DNA of 46,100 nucleotides, taken from the NCBI GenBank assembly GCA_903893785.1, contig CAITNQ010000028.1, positions 1 to 46,100 of the forward strand. The letters run 5' to 3'. This DNA is from an uncultured Gemmatimonadota bacterium. Lineage in GTDB: Bacteria > Latescibacterota > UBA2968 > UBA8231. The notes below the pieces were generated by a model. That model saw only the letters and a list, made by a program, of their open reading frames with translations. It was not told where the DNA came from and ran no database searches. A program made the translations under genes and the position numbers. Shown here piece by piece: positions 7,386 through 16,000 of this stretch. Numbering within the stretch: the first letter of the stretch is position 1; the number at the start of each line of letters is the position of its first letter.

Positions 7386-8495
7386 ATGGAACGGCCGTAC
7401 CGTTGGGTGGCGTGGGCGGTGATGGCGGTCGGCGCGCTGACGGCGGCCAACGGCAGCGCCGAACCGGTGCGCATCAAGGACCTGGGCCGCGTCCAGATGG
7501 GCCAGGAACTGCCGCTCACCGGCCTGGGGCTGGTCATCGGCCTGAATAACACCGGTGATGGCCGCCGCGCGGAGTTCACCTTCCAGATGATGGCCAATAT
7601 GATGCAGCACATGAGCCTGGCCGTAACGCCGGACCAGGTGCGCGTGCGCAACGTCGCCGCCGTCAGCGTTACCGCCACGCTGTCGCCCTTTGCCCGGCGC
7701 GGCAACCGCATCGATGTGCAGGTGTCATCTCTGGGCGATGCCAGTTCGCTGCAGGGCGGGACGCTCCTGCAGGCGCTGCTGATGGGGGCCGATGGCCGCA
7801 CCTACGTGACCGCGCAGGGGCCCGTGTCGGTGGGCGGCTTCAACCTCGGCGGCGCCGGGGCCGGGGCGGTGACCAAGAACCACACAGTCGTGGGCACTAT
7901 CCCCGGCGGCGGTATCGTCACCGAGGCCCCCGAGCGGTTGGAGCAGCTGGACCCGCAGCTCGTGCTGGCGCTCCATCAGAGCGACTGGACCACCGCCTCG
8001 CGGGTGGCGTACGCCGTCAACTCCTTCTTCGGTGAACCTGATCTGGCGGCCGCCGTGGACCCGGCGACGGTCACGGTGCAGTTGGACCCGCTGCGGGCTC
8101 AGCCCCAGGCCCTGGCGGATTTTGTCGCTGAATTGGAGAAGATCACAGTGGTCCCTGACTTGCCGGCGCGGGTGGTGGTCAACGAACGCACGGGCACGGT
8201 CATCATTGGCGAGAACGTGTCGGTTTCGGCGGTGGCCATTTCCCACGGGGCGCTGCGACTGAAGATTCCCGCCGAACCGAACCCGGATGCGCTGGCCGGC
8301 AACGCGGCCCAGGTGGAGGAAGAACCGGACCGTCTGCACCCGATCCTCAATTCCTTCGACGTGGGCGCCATGCCGACCGTGCGCGAGCTGGTGCGCAACC
8401 TCAATGCCCTGGGGGTGACGCCCAGGGACCTGATCGCCATCCTGCAGGCACTCAAAGCCGCCGGTGCCCTGCGCGCCGAGTTGATCATCCAGTGA
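7386..8495 (+). CDS. flgI: Flagellar P-ring protein FlgI
   Basis: A 369-residue periplasmic ring protein with a signal peptide (1-25, GSA-EPV). Family blocks include VRIKDLGRVQ, LTGLGLVIGLNNTGD, VRVRNVAAVSVTATLSPFAR, GGTLLQALLMGADGRTYVTAQGPV and VVVNERTGTVIIGENV, with a C-terminal TVRELVRNLNALGVTPRDLIAILQALKAAGAL. Length is normal. It begins seven bases after flgH, and the next gene can start at a GTG overlapping its stop. Confidence 0.96.
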   Translation: MERPYRWVAWAVMAVGALTAANGSAEPVRIKDLGRVQMGQELPLTGLGLVIGLNNTGDGRRAEFTFQMMANMMQHMSLAVTPDQVRVRNVAAVSVTATLSPFARRGNRIDVQVSSLGDASSLQGGTLLQALLMGADGRTYVTAQGPVSVGGFNLGGAGAGAVTKNHTVVGTIPGGGIVTEAPERLEQLDPQLVLALHQSDWTTASRVAYAVNSFFGEPDLAAAVDPATVTVQLDPLRAQPQALADFVAELEKITVVPDLPARVVVNERTGTVIIGENVSVSAVAISHGALRLKIPAEPNPDALAGNAAQVEEEPDRLHPILNSFDVGAMPTVRELVRNLNALGVTPRDLIAILQALKAAGALRAELIIQ

Positions 8496-8509
8496 GGGTG
8501 GGATCCGCC

Positions 8510-8938
8510 ATGGACAAAGTGGCCTTGATGGGGCTGTCGACGATGCCCGCCGCCGGACGCACGGGCCTGGACCGGGCCGCCCTCCACAGCAGCGCCCAGG
8601 GTTCGCCGGAGGCCCGGCGCGCCGGCCTGCGGCAAGTGGCGCAAGAGTTCGAAGCCGTGCTCACGCAGCAGATGGTGACGGCCATGCGGCAGACCGTCGG
8701 GGAGTCCGGACTGGTCGCCAAGGGGCAGGGCGAGAAGATCTTCGAGTCCATGCTGGACGAGCAGTGGGCGCGCCGTCTGGCCTCGGCCGGCGGGCCTTCG
8801 AGCCTGAGCGAGATGCTCTACCGGCAGCTGTGCCGCCAATCGGGCCTGGCGCCCGAGGCGGCCCGGAGCCCCAGCCCCGCCGAGCCAGCGGCGCTGCCGG
8901 TGCCGACGACGGGGAAGGGGGAAGGGGATGACGATTGA
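8510..8938 (+). CDS. flgJ: FlgJ-type rod-binding protein (no muramidase domain)
   Basis: A 142-residue protein equal to the N-terminal rod-cap domain of FlgJ: QVAQEFEAVLTQQMVTAMRQTV, GLVAKGQGEKIFESMLDEQWARRLAS, then SEMLYRQL. The C-terminal peptidoglycan hydrolase domain of proteobacterial FlgJ is absent, so another enzyme must open the wall for the rod. I prefer ATG 8510, which has a purine-rich GAGGGTGGGA upstream. A GTG at 8492 overlapping the flgI stop (GTGA) would add six residues. Its 3' end overlaps the flgN-like gene by 11 bases. Confidence 0.85.
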   Translation: MDKVALMGLSTMPAAGRTGLDRAALHSSAQGSPEARRAGLRQVAQEFEAVLTQQMVTAMRQTVGESGLVAKGQGEKIFESMLDEQWARRLASAGGPSSLSEMLYRQLCRQSGLAPEAARSPSPAEPAALPVPTTGKGEGDDD

Positions 8939-9434
8939 CCCGCTGGTGAGCGAACTGGTCGAGGTGATTAACGACGAGGTGCGGCTCTTCAACCGCCTGC
9001 TGAGCGTGCTGCAGCAGGAGCAGGCTGCGATCGTCACGGACGATCTCCACGGGATCGAGGCGGCGGTGGTGGCGCAGCAGCAATTGGGCCAGCAAGCGCC
9101 CCGTCTGGAGGCGCGTCGCCTCCGCGTGGTCGAGCAGCTGGCGGGCCAGTTGGATCTGGGTCCGGGGGGGGCCAGCCTCAAACGGTTGGTGTCGGCTTTG
9201 GAGCAGGAACAGGGGGAGGAGTTGGGGCGCATGCGGCAGGCCCTCCTGGACCTGAACCAGAAGATCCGGGCCACCAGCGAGAACAACTCCTTTCTGATCC
9301 GCCAGTCCATGCGCTATACGGAGAAGTGCCTGGACATTCTCACCGGGCAACCCCTTGGCAGGGGCATGTACGGCAAGTTTGGCCGCCTGCGCCGGCACGG
9401 CGGCCCGCGGTCTCTGGTAAACCAGACAGCCTGA
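8928..9434 (+). CDS. flgN: FlgN-like export chaperone for FlgK/FlgL
   Basis: A 168-residue, mostly helical, acidic protein. The N-terminal helix (VSELVEVINDEVRLFNRLLSVLQQEQAAIVTDDLHGIEAAV) and the LNQKIRATSENNSFLIRQSMRYTEKCLDIL segment fit FlgN, the cytoplasmic chaperone of the hook-filament junction proteins. Sequence conservation in this family is low, so the call rests on pattern and on its place directly before flgK and flgL. The last 25 residues are basic and less typical. Confidence 0.8.
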   Translation: MTIDPLVSELVEVINDEVRLFNRLLSVLQQEQAAIVTDDLHGIEAAVVAQQQLGQQAPRLEARRLRVVEQLAGQLDLGPGGASLKRLVSALEQEQGEELGRMRQALLDLNQKIRATSENNSFLIRQSMRYTEKCLDILTGQPLGRGMYGKFGRLRRHGGPRSLVNQTA

Positions 9435-9455
9435 CCCGACGATAGCAGGCGCTCT

Positions 9456-10880
9456 ATGGCGATCAGCACAGCCACGCAACAGGGCATCGAGATCGGCAGG
9501 CGGGCGCTGCAGGCCCAGCAGGCCGGGCTGAACGTCACCAGCAACAATGTCGCCAACGCCAACACGGCGGGGTTCTCGCGTCGGCAACTACAGCTGGAGG
9601 CGGCGGTCACCCGGGCCGGGGGATCGGTGGGGACGGGCGCTGAAGCCGCCAGCGTCACGCGCCAACGCAGCGCCCTGATCGACGGCCAGGCCAGGACCCA
9701 GCAGCAGGTGCTCGGGTACTGGGAGGCGAAGGAGACCAGTCTGGGCAGCCTGGAGTCCATCTTCGATGAGCCGGCCGGCGCCGGTACCAGCGAAGCCGGG
9801 GCGGTGTTTGACACCGCTTCGGGAACGGGACTGAGCAGCTCCCTCAGCCGCTTCTGGAACACCTGGCAGGACCTGGCCAATGCCCCGGAGAGCGGTGCGG
9901 CCCGCGCCGCCGTGCGCCAGGAAGGCGAGTTGCTCAGCGCTACGCTGCGTCAGTCGGCCGGCCAGCTGCAGCAGTCGCGCGCCCAGCTTGACGACCAGGT
10001 GGCGGTCAGCGTCACCGAGATCAACTCGATCCTCGATCAACTCGGCAGGATCAACGCCGAGATGCCCCGGGCCCGGGCCAGCGCCAACGGGGCCGGCGAC
10101 CTGGAAGACCAGCGCGACCGCCTGGTGGACCAGTTGTCGGGACTGGTCGAGGTGGGCGTAAGCGAACGCGACAATGGCCAGTTGTCAGTGGTGCTGGGCG
10201 GTCGCGAGGTGGTGGCGGCCACCCACGTCGTGGGCCTGAGCACACGCCAGCTGGTGGCCGCTGATGCCGCGGTGCGCCAGGTGGTTTTCGCCGATGATCA
10301 CACACCCGCGGTGTTCGACGGGGGGCGGGTACAGGGACTGATCGAAGTGCGCGACCAGGTCGCGCCCGCCCTGTTGGGGCAACTCGACCAGCTGGCTGCG
10401 GGTCTGGTCACGGCAGTCAACCAGATCCACACCCAGGGTTACGGCCGTGACGGCAGCGCCGGCGTGTCCTTCTTTGACCCGGCCGGCACGACGGCCTCGA
10501 CCATTACTCTCGACCCGGCCGTGGTCGATGACCTGTCCCGGGTGGCGGCGTCTCTGGACGGAACCGCCGGCGACAATGGCACGGCGCTGGCCCTGGCGGG
10601 CCTGCGTCGGCAGGCGCTGTTCGACGGCGCGCAGCAGACGGCCGAGGAGTTCTACGCCTCCTTGCTCGGTCAGGTGGGCGCACAGAGCCAGGAGGCCCAG
10701 ACGATGGCCGGCAACCAGCGGCTCTTCGCCCAGCAGATCGAGAACCGGCGGCAGAGCATCCAGGGCGTATCGCTCAACGACGAAGCCGCGCAGCTGGTGC
10801 TGTTCCAGCGGGCCTACCAGGCGGCAGCCCGCACCGTGTCGGTGGTCGATGACATGTTGGCCACATTGGTCAACATCTAA
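9456..10880 (+). CDS. flgK: Flagellar hook-associated protein 1 FlgK
   Basis: A 474-residue hook-filament junction protein. The N-terminus has IEIGRRALQAQQAGLNVTSNNVANANTAGFSRR, the shared hook/rod D0 signature. FlgK features follow: SSSLSRFWNTWQDLANAPES, ARAAVRQEGELLSATLRQ and EDQRDRLVDQLSGLVEVGV. The C-terminus is VSLNDEAAQLVLFQRAYQAAARTVSVVDDMLATLVNI. Length is at the short end for the family. It is followed by 95 bases with a small ACCGGT-TCGT-ACCGGT hairpin (10901-10916) before flgL. Confidence 0.95.
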   Translation: MAISTATQQGIEIGRRALQAQQAGLNVTSNNVANANTAGFSRRQLQLEAAVTRAGGSVGTGAEAASVTRQRSALIDGQARTQQQVLGYWEAKETSLGSLESIFDEPAGAGTSEAGAVFDTASGTGLSSSLSRFWNTWQDLANAPESGAARAAVRQEGELLSATLRQSAGQLQQSRAQLDDQVAVSVTEINSILDQLGRINAEMPRARASANGAGDLEDQRDRLVDQLSGLVEVGVSERDNGQLSVVLGGREVVAATHVVGLSTRQLVAADAAVRQVVFADDHTPAVFDGGRVQGLIEVRDQVAPALLGQLDQLAAGLVTAVNQIHTQGYGRDGSAGVSFFDPAGTTASTITLDPAVVDDLSRVAASLDGTAGDNGTALALAGLRRQALFDGAQQTAEEFYASLLGQVGAQSQEAQTMAGNQRLFAQQIENRRQSIQGVSLNDEAAQLVLFQRAYQAAARTVSVVDDMLATLVNI

Positions 10881-10975
10881 CCCTCGCCGCCGGGCTCAGG
10901 ACCGGTTCGTACCGGTGATGGACATATGATCGGGGCCCGTTTATATTGGGACAACCTGGTCGGGGAGATGAGGCG

Positions 10976-12085
10976 ATGCGGGTCACGACCAACATGTCTG
11001 TCAGTACGCTGGTCACCAACATCGACCGCTCTTACCAGCACATGTCGCAGGTGCAGGGGCAGTTGTCATCGGGTTCGCGGCTGAACCGTCTTTCCGACGA
11101 TCCGGCGGCTGTCGAGCGGTCGCTGGCCCTGCGATCCGAGCTGCGCAATATCGAGCAATACCAGGGCAACATCGACGACGGCTCGGGGTGGCTGCAGTTG
11201 ACCGAATCCAGCCTCAGCGAACTGGAGTCGCTCTTCGTCGAGGCGCGCGGACTCGCCGTCCAGGGGGCCAGCAGCACGTACAACGCCTCGCAGCGCGACG
11301 CCATTGCGGACCAGGTGGACCAGTACCTGGAACAGGCCGTCAGCCTGAGCGAGGCCCGCTATCGCGGCCGTTTCATTTTCGCCGGGACCCAGACCGGCAG
11401 CGCGCCTTACCGGGCCGTCCGCGATACGAACGGCGTGGTGCAGTCCCTGGCCGCGGTTGGCGATACCAGCGGCAGCATCGAACGCGAGATCGCCGATGGG
11501 GCGTTGATCCAGGTGAATGTGCCCGGTAACGATGTCTTCGAGGCGCCGCCAAGCATCGAGATATCGCTGGGTACGCGGGCCGAGGGTCTCGCCAGCGCCG
11601 ACGCGGAACGGTTGCGGTCGCTGTTCGGCGACGACGGTACGATTACCCTGAGTGAGTTGGGTGCGGTGCTGGACGGACCCGAACCCGATCCGCCCCTGAG
11701 CCCCAGTCTGCGGCAGGAACTGGTCGACCTGCGCCAGGAGTACCAGGCCCGCGACACTAGCCCTTTCGCGGCTCTGATCGCCCTGCGCCAGGCCCTGCGC
11801 GGCAATGACCCCAGCGCCGTTCGGGCCACTCTCGGGCAGATCGATGCGGTGCGCGAGAACCTTTCTGGTACCCGCGGCCTGGTCGGCGCACGGGTGAATC
11901 GCCTCGAGGCGACCCGCAGCATCAACGAGCGCGTGGCCACGGAAATGAACACCGCCCTGTCGGGGGTCGAAGATATCGACCTGGCGGCGGCGATCGTGAA
12001 TCTGCAGGCAGAGCAGGACGTGTACCAGGCGGCGCTGTCCTCCGGCAGCGCCGTGGTGCCCAAGTCGCTGATGGACTTTATCTGA
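10976..12085 (+). CDS. flgL: Flagellar hook-associated protein 3 FlgL
   Basis: A 369-residue flagellin-like junction protein. The N-terminus (MRVTTNMSVSTLVTNIDRSYQHM, then QLSSGSRLNRLSDDPAAVERSL) and the C-terminus (DIDLAAAIVNLQAEQDVYQAALSSGSAVVPKSLMDFI) are diagnostic. I start at ATG 10976, which has GGGGAGATGAGG directly upstream; an in-frame TTG at 10946 has no ribosome site. It precedes fliW by 79 bases containing a hairpin. Confidence 0.95.
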   Translation: MRVTTNMSVSTLVTNIDRSYQHMSQVQGQLSSGSRLNRLSDDPAAVERSLALRSELRNIEQYQGNIDDGSGWLQLTESSLSELESLFVEARGLAVQGASSTYNASQRDAIADQVDQYLEQAVSLSEARYRGRFIFAGTQTGSAPYRAVRDTNGVVQSLAAVGDTSGSIEREIADGALIQVNVPGNDVFEAPPSIEISLGTRAEGLASADAERLRSLFGDDGTITLSELGAVLDGPEPDPPLSPSLRQELVDLRQEYQARDTSPFAALIALRQALRGNDPSAVRATLGQIDAVRENLSGTRGLVGARVNRLEATRSINERVATEMNTALSGVEDIDLAAAIVNLQAEQDVYQAALSSGSAVVPKSLMDFI

Positions 12086-12095
12086 TCGTCAGGAG

Positions 12096-12118
12096 CGGGC
12101 GCGTGATGGGCGCGCCCG
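12096..12118 (+). terminator. 8-bp GC hairpin between flgL and fliW
   Basis: CGGGCGCG (12096-12103) and CGCGCCCG (12111-12118) form a perfect stem with a 7-base loop, ten bases after the flgL stop. No T-tract follows, so it may be a pause, an attenuator or an mRNA-stabilising end rather than a full terminator. It could set a lower level of fliW-csrA relative to the structural genes. Confidence 0.35.
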
Positions 12119-12164
12119 ACCCGCGGGCAGACGGCGCACACCCGGTGTTCCGGGGTATGAGGCG

Positions 12165-12623
12165 ATGAGCGAGAGCAACAGGATTGTTTTCGAGAACGTC
12201 AAGTTCGGCCAGGTAAGTGTCGATCCGGCGAGCGTCGTCACCTTCCCACGCGGCCTGCCCGGTTTCGAGGCGCTGCGCCGCTTTGGTTGGGTGCAGATCG
12301 AGGAAGAGGCGCCCTTTGTGCGCCTGTTGTCGATCGAGGATCCGCGCGTCGGTTTTGTCCTTCTTGCCCCTGCCCTGGTGTGGCCGGAGTACGCCCCGGT
12401 GATCGGCGACGAGGACCTGCTGGCCCTGGGCATACAGCGCGTCGAGCAGGTCGGTCTGTACTGCATCATCACGCTCAGCGCAGATCCCGCCCGGGTAACG
12501 GCCAACCTCAAGGGCCCGATCTGCGTCAACCTCGAGACCATGCAGGCGCGCCAGCTGATCCTGGTCGATGATCGCTACCACACCAAGCACCCGCTGATGG
12601 GGGAGGGCCGTCAGGCGCCCTGA
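12165..12623 (+). CDS. fliW: Flagellar assembly factor FliW
   Basis: A 152-residue protein that binds either flagellin or CsrA, freeing flagellin mRNA for translation when flagellin is exported. Family segments seen: [29 protein letters not shown] (10-38), [19 protein letters not shown] (52-70), [26 protein letters not shown] and [18 protein letters not shown] near the end. It has a GGGGTATGAGGCG ribosome site and lies 55 bases before csrA. The fliW-csrA pair next to flagellin genes is a known regulatory arrangement. Confidence 0.95.
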   Translation: MSESNRIVFENVKFGQVSVDPASVVTFPRGLPGFEALRRFGWVQIEEEAPFVRLLSIEDPRVGFVLLAPALVWPEYAPVIGDEDLLALGIQRVEQVGLYCIITLSADPARVTANLKGPICVNLETMQARQLILVDDRYHTKHPLMGEGRQAP

Positions 12624-12678
12624 ACCGAAACGGGTTCGGCGGCATTGCGGCACCACCCTCCTTTCAGGGAAGAACAGC

Positions 12679-12921
12679 ATGCTGGTCCTAACGAGGAAAG
12701 CCGGCGAGAGCATCGTCATCGGCAACGACATTCGCGTCACTGTGCTTGAGCTCCAAGGCCGCCAGGTGCGGCTGGGAATCGAGGCTCCGGCCGACGTTTC
12801 GGTGCACCGTGGCGAGGTATACGAACGCATCCGCGAGGAGAACGAGCGCGCCGCTGCCGGCGACCAGGACGAGTTGCGGGCCCTCAGCCGCACCTGGCGC
12901 AAGGTCACCCCGACGAAGTGA
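12679..12921 (+). CDS. csrA: Carbon storage regulator CsrA (RNA-binding translational repressor)
   Basis: An 80-residue dimeric RNA-binding protein. [51 protein letters not shown] covers the whole conserved fold, including the Leu4/Arg6 and Val40-Arg44 regions that contact GGA. The C-terminal tail ([22 protein letters not shown]) is longer than the E. coli form. Its likely targets are the three flagellin leaders in this window, each with GGA sites over the ribosome site. The upstream bases have AGGGAAG as a modest ribosome site, itself possibly paired with CCCT just before it. Confidence 0.95.
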   Translation: MLVLTRKAGESIVIGNDIRVTVLELQGRQVRLGIEAPADVSVHRGEVYERIREENERAAAGDQDELRALSRTWRKVTPTK

Positions 12922-12945
12922 TTCGCGGCGAACGGGCCCCGCGCC

Positions 12946-12962
12946 CTTCCCGCCCCGGGAAG
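12946..12962 (+). terminator. Short hairpin between csrA and the giant glycosyltransferase gene
   Basis: CTTCCCG (12946-12952) and CGGGAAG (12956-12962) form a perfect 7-bp stem with loop CCC, 24 bases after the csrA stop. The T-tract needed for intrinsic termination is missing. It may be a weak end point of the fliW-csrA transcript, or a read-through structure ahead of the 6-kb gene that follows. Confidence 0.3.
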
Positions 12963-13024
12963 CGCCCCGCGACTCGCCTTGCCTTCGGGGCCCCGCGTTG
13001 CCCCCAAGCTCTGCGGTACCCCCT

Positions 13025-16000
13025 ATGCCCGACCTGAAACCCCCGCTGCGCGTGCTGGTCTTCAACTGGCACGAACCGTACATCTGCCTCTTTGCCGGCA
13101 TGCCTCACCACTTCGAGGTCGCCCCGCCGCTGGCGCAGGCGCAGCGTCGGTGGAACGTGGGCTTTCGTCCAGTTCCGGCCAACGTTACCGAAATCGAGGC
13201 CCCCGTCGCGTCGGCACGGGCGCGGCAGGGGGCGTACGACCTGGTCCTCTGCCTGACGCTGCAGGATGTGCAGCAGGTGCAGTCCTGGGACGTGCCGCGG
13301 CTGTTTGTCATGCTGAACATGATCGGTACCGATGCCGGCCTTCAGGGCGCGGTCAAGGACGCCTATGTTGAGCGCCTGCGGCCGCTGTTCCAGCAGGTCG
13401 ACCTGGCGTTCATCTCGGAGAAGAAGAGACGCGACTGGGGCTGGCCGGCGCCCGTCGTGGTTTCGGGCATCGAACCGCAGGACTACGGTGGTTACACCGG
13501 GGAAGTGGCCCGCGTGCTGCGCGTGGGCAATCGGCTGCGCGAGCGCGATGCCATGCAGGGCTTCTCCCTGCAGGAGCAGATTGTCGCGGCGGGCCTGCCC
13601 TCCACCGTCGTCGGCGACAACCCCACGGTGCCCGGCGCACGGCCGGCGTCCAGTTGGGAGGAACTCAAGTCCTTCTATCGTAGCCACCGTGTCCTCTTGT
13701 GCACCCTGGCCGACGAACACGAAGATGGCTACAACCTGGCCGTGCTCGAGGCCATGGCCACGGGCATGCCGGTGGTAACCACGCCCAATAGCTCGAGCCC
13801 CATCGTCGATGGGGTCAACGGCTTTGTCGCCGCCGATGCCGCCACCGCGGCCGAGCGGTTGCGCCAGTTGCTAGGTGACCGCGACCTGGCCCTGGCCCTG
13901 GGCCGGCAGGCACGGCAGACGGTCATCGATCAGTTCAACCTGACCGCCTGCGTGGCCGCCTGGGAGCCCGTGTTCGCCGCCTGCATCGACCGCTGGCGGA
14001 GTCGGCGCCGCGCAGGCGCCACATCCGCCGACTTGGCCGCCCTGCACGCGGCGCGCGGCGGCGCCGTTGCGGCAGCCAGCGTTAACGCTGCCAGCGAAGG
14101 GTCGACGGTCCGGGCACCTAGGCCAGTGCCCGCCGCCCAGGCCCCGGCGCGGTTGGCGGCGGCGCCGTCGGCGGCGCCGTCGCCGCGGCGGCTGCGCGTC
14201 CTGCTGGCGGCCCCGGCCAATCCGCTGTCCACGTCGGCCTACTACGAACGGGCGCTGCGCCGGGGGCACGACGTATTGACCTGCGGCCCGCAGCTTGACG
14301 CGGCCACATTGGGCCAGTGGCAACAGTGGGAGCGGCAGCACGCGCTCAAACCGGCGGGGGCCGGCGACGACGACAAGCTGGGCTTGCTGGCCCGCCTGAC
14401 GCGCGCCAACGACGTGCCGCTGCCTTGGGGCCGGATCAGCGCCGCTGAGGTGGCTGCCCGGCTGCCCGCGGGGTGGCGACCGGACCTGGTCCTGTGGGTC
14501 GATGCCGGCAGCGACTTCCTGCTTACGGATCCGGGTCACTTCGGGGCCCCCACGGTGTGCCTGGTGGGCGACACCCATACCGGTCAGCGCCAGTGGCGGA
14601 TCGAATACTCGGCCAGTTTCGAGTGGACCCGCCTGATGTTCGCCCGCCAGGATCTGCCCGCGTTCGCCGCCGCCGGCGTCCGCCGACTGGGTTGGCTGCC
14701 GGCCGCCTGCGAACCCGAGATCCATCGGCGCTTCGCCGTTCCCAAGGCCTATGACCTCGTCTTCGTCGGCCAGACGCTGCCCCAGTGGCATCAGGACCGC
14801 GTGCGGCTGCTCGAGCGCCTGCGGCAGGCCGGTTTTGACCTGCGGGTCGACAGCCGGGTCCTGGAGGAGATGGCGCTGCTCTTCTCCCGGGCACGGCTCG
14901 TTTTCAACCGGTCGCTCAACGGCGACCTGAACATGCGTGTGTTCGAGGCGTTGGCCAGCGGCTCGATGTTGTTGACCGACCGCTTGGCGCCGTCCGCGGG
15001 TCTGGAGGAACTGCTGGTCGACCGCCGCCACCTGGTGCTGTATGACGACGCCGACTTGGAGGACCTCGCGCGGTATTACCTGGACCACGAAGCCGAACGC
15101 GAAGCCATCGCCGCGGCGGGTTACCAGGAGGCCATCTGCCACCACACCTATGGCCATCGCGTCGACGCCCTCCTCAGCGATATTTTCGGCGCCGGTACCT
15201 GTGCCACCTGCGTCGCCGGTGCGACCGAGGCCCCGTCGGTACCGTCTGGTCGTCCGGGTCCGGCGGCTGGTACTTCCACGGACGCGGTGACCGCGGACCT
15301 ACCGGGGTACTACCGCAACAGCCGTCCTGAACTGGCCGAGCTCGTGCCGGCGACCGCGCGGCGGGTCCTCGAAATCGGCTGTGCCGCCGGTGAGATGGGA
15401 CGGTTGCTCAAGTCCCAGCGTCCGGGCATCCAGGTGGTTGGCATCGAGCGCGAGGAGGCCGCTGCGGCGCTGGCCCGACAGCACCTCGACGGCGTCATCC
15501 GCGGCGATATCGAGCCGCTCGCCGATCTGCCCTATCCCGTAGGTTGGTTCGACTGCCTGGTTTTCGGTGATGTGCTCGAGCATCTGCGCGAACCCGAGGC
15601 GATCCTGCGCCGGCTGTTGGCCTGGTTGGCCGCCGATGGCGCCGTGGTCGCTTCCATCCCCAACGTGCGGCACCAGTCGGTGTTGCTCGAGCTGATGGTG
15701 AACGGCCGGTGGCAGTACCGCGACGAGGGCCTGCTGGACCGGACCCATCTGCGCTTCTTCACCCTGGCCGAAGTCCGGGCTCTGTTGAACGCGGTCGGGC
15801 TGCGCCCGGACCAGGTCCATGCTTCGCAGTCTCCGCCGTGGCCCCAGCTTGAGGCTTTCGTGCGCGCCACTCAGGAAGTAGGCGGCGATGCTGAGGCGCT
15901 GCGGCGCGAGGCGCAGGTTATCCAATACCTCGTGCGCGCCGTGCGCGTTGAACGCCGTGAGCGCCGTGGCCCTCGCGTCAGCCTTGTCATCCCGGTCTAC

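Noticed and set aside
10921..10935. TATGAT as a sigma-70 -10 for flgL
   Set aside because: No acceptable -35 at 16-18 bases upstream; flgL is adequately explained as part of the operon.
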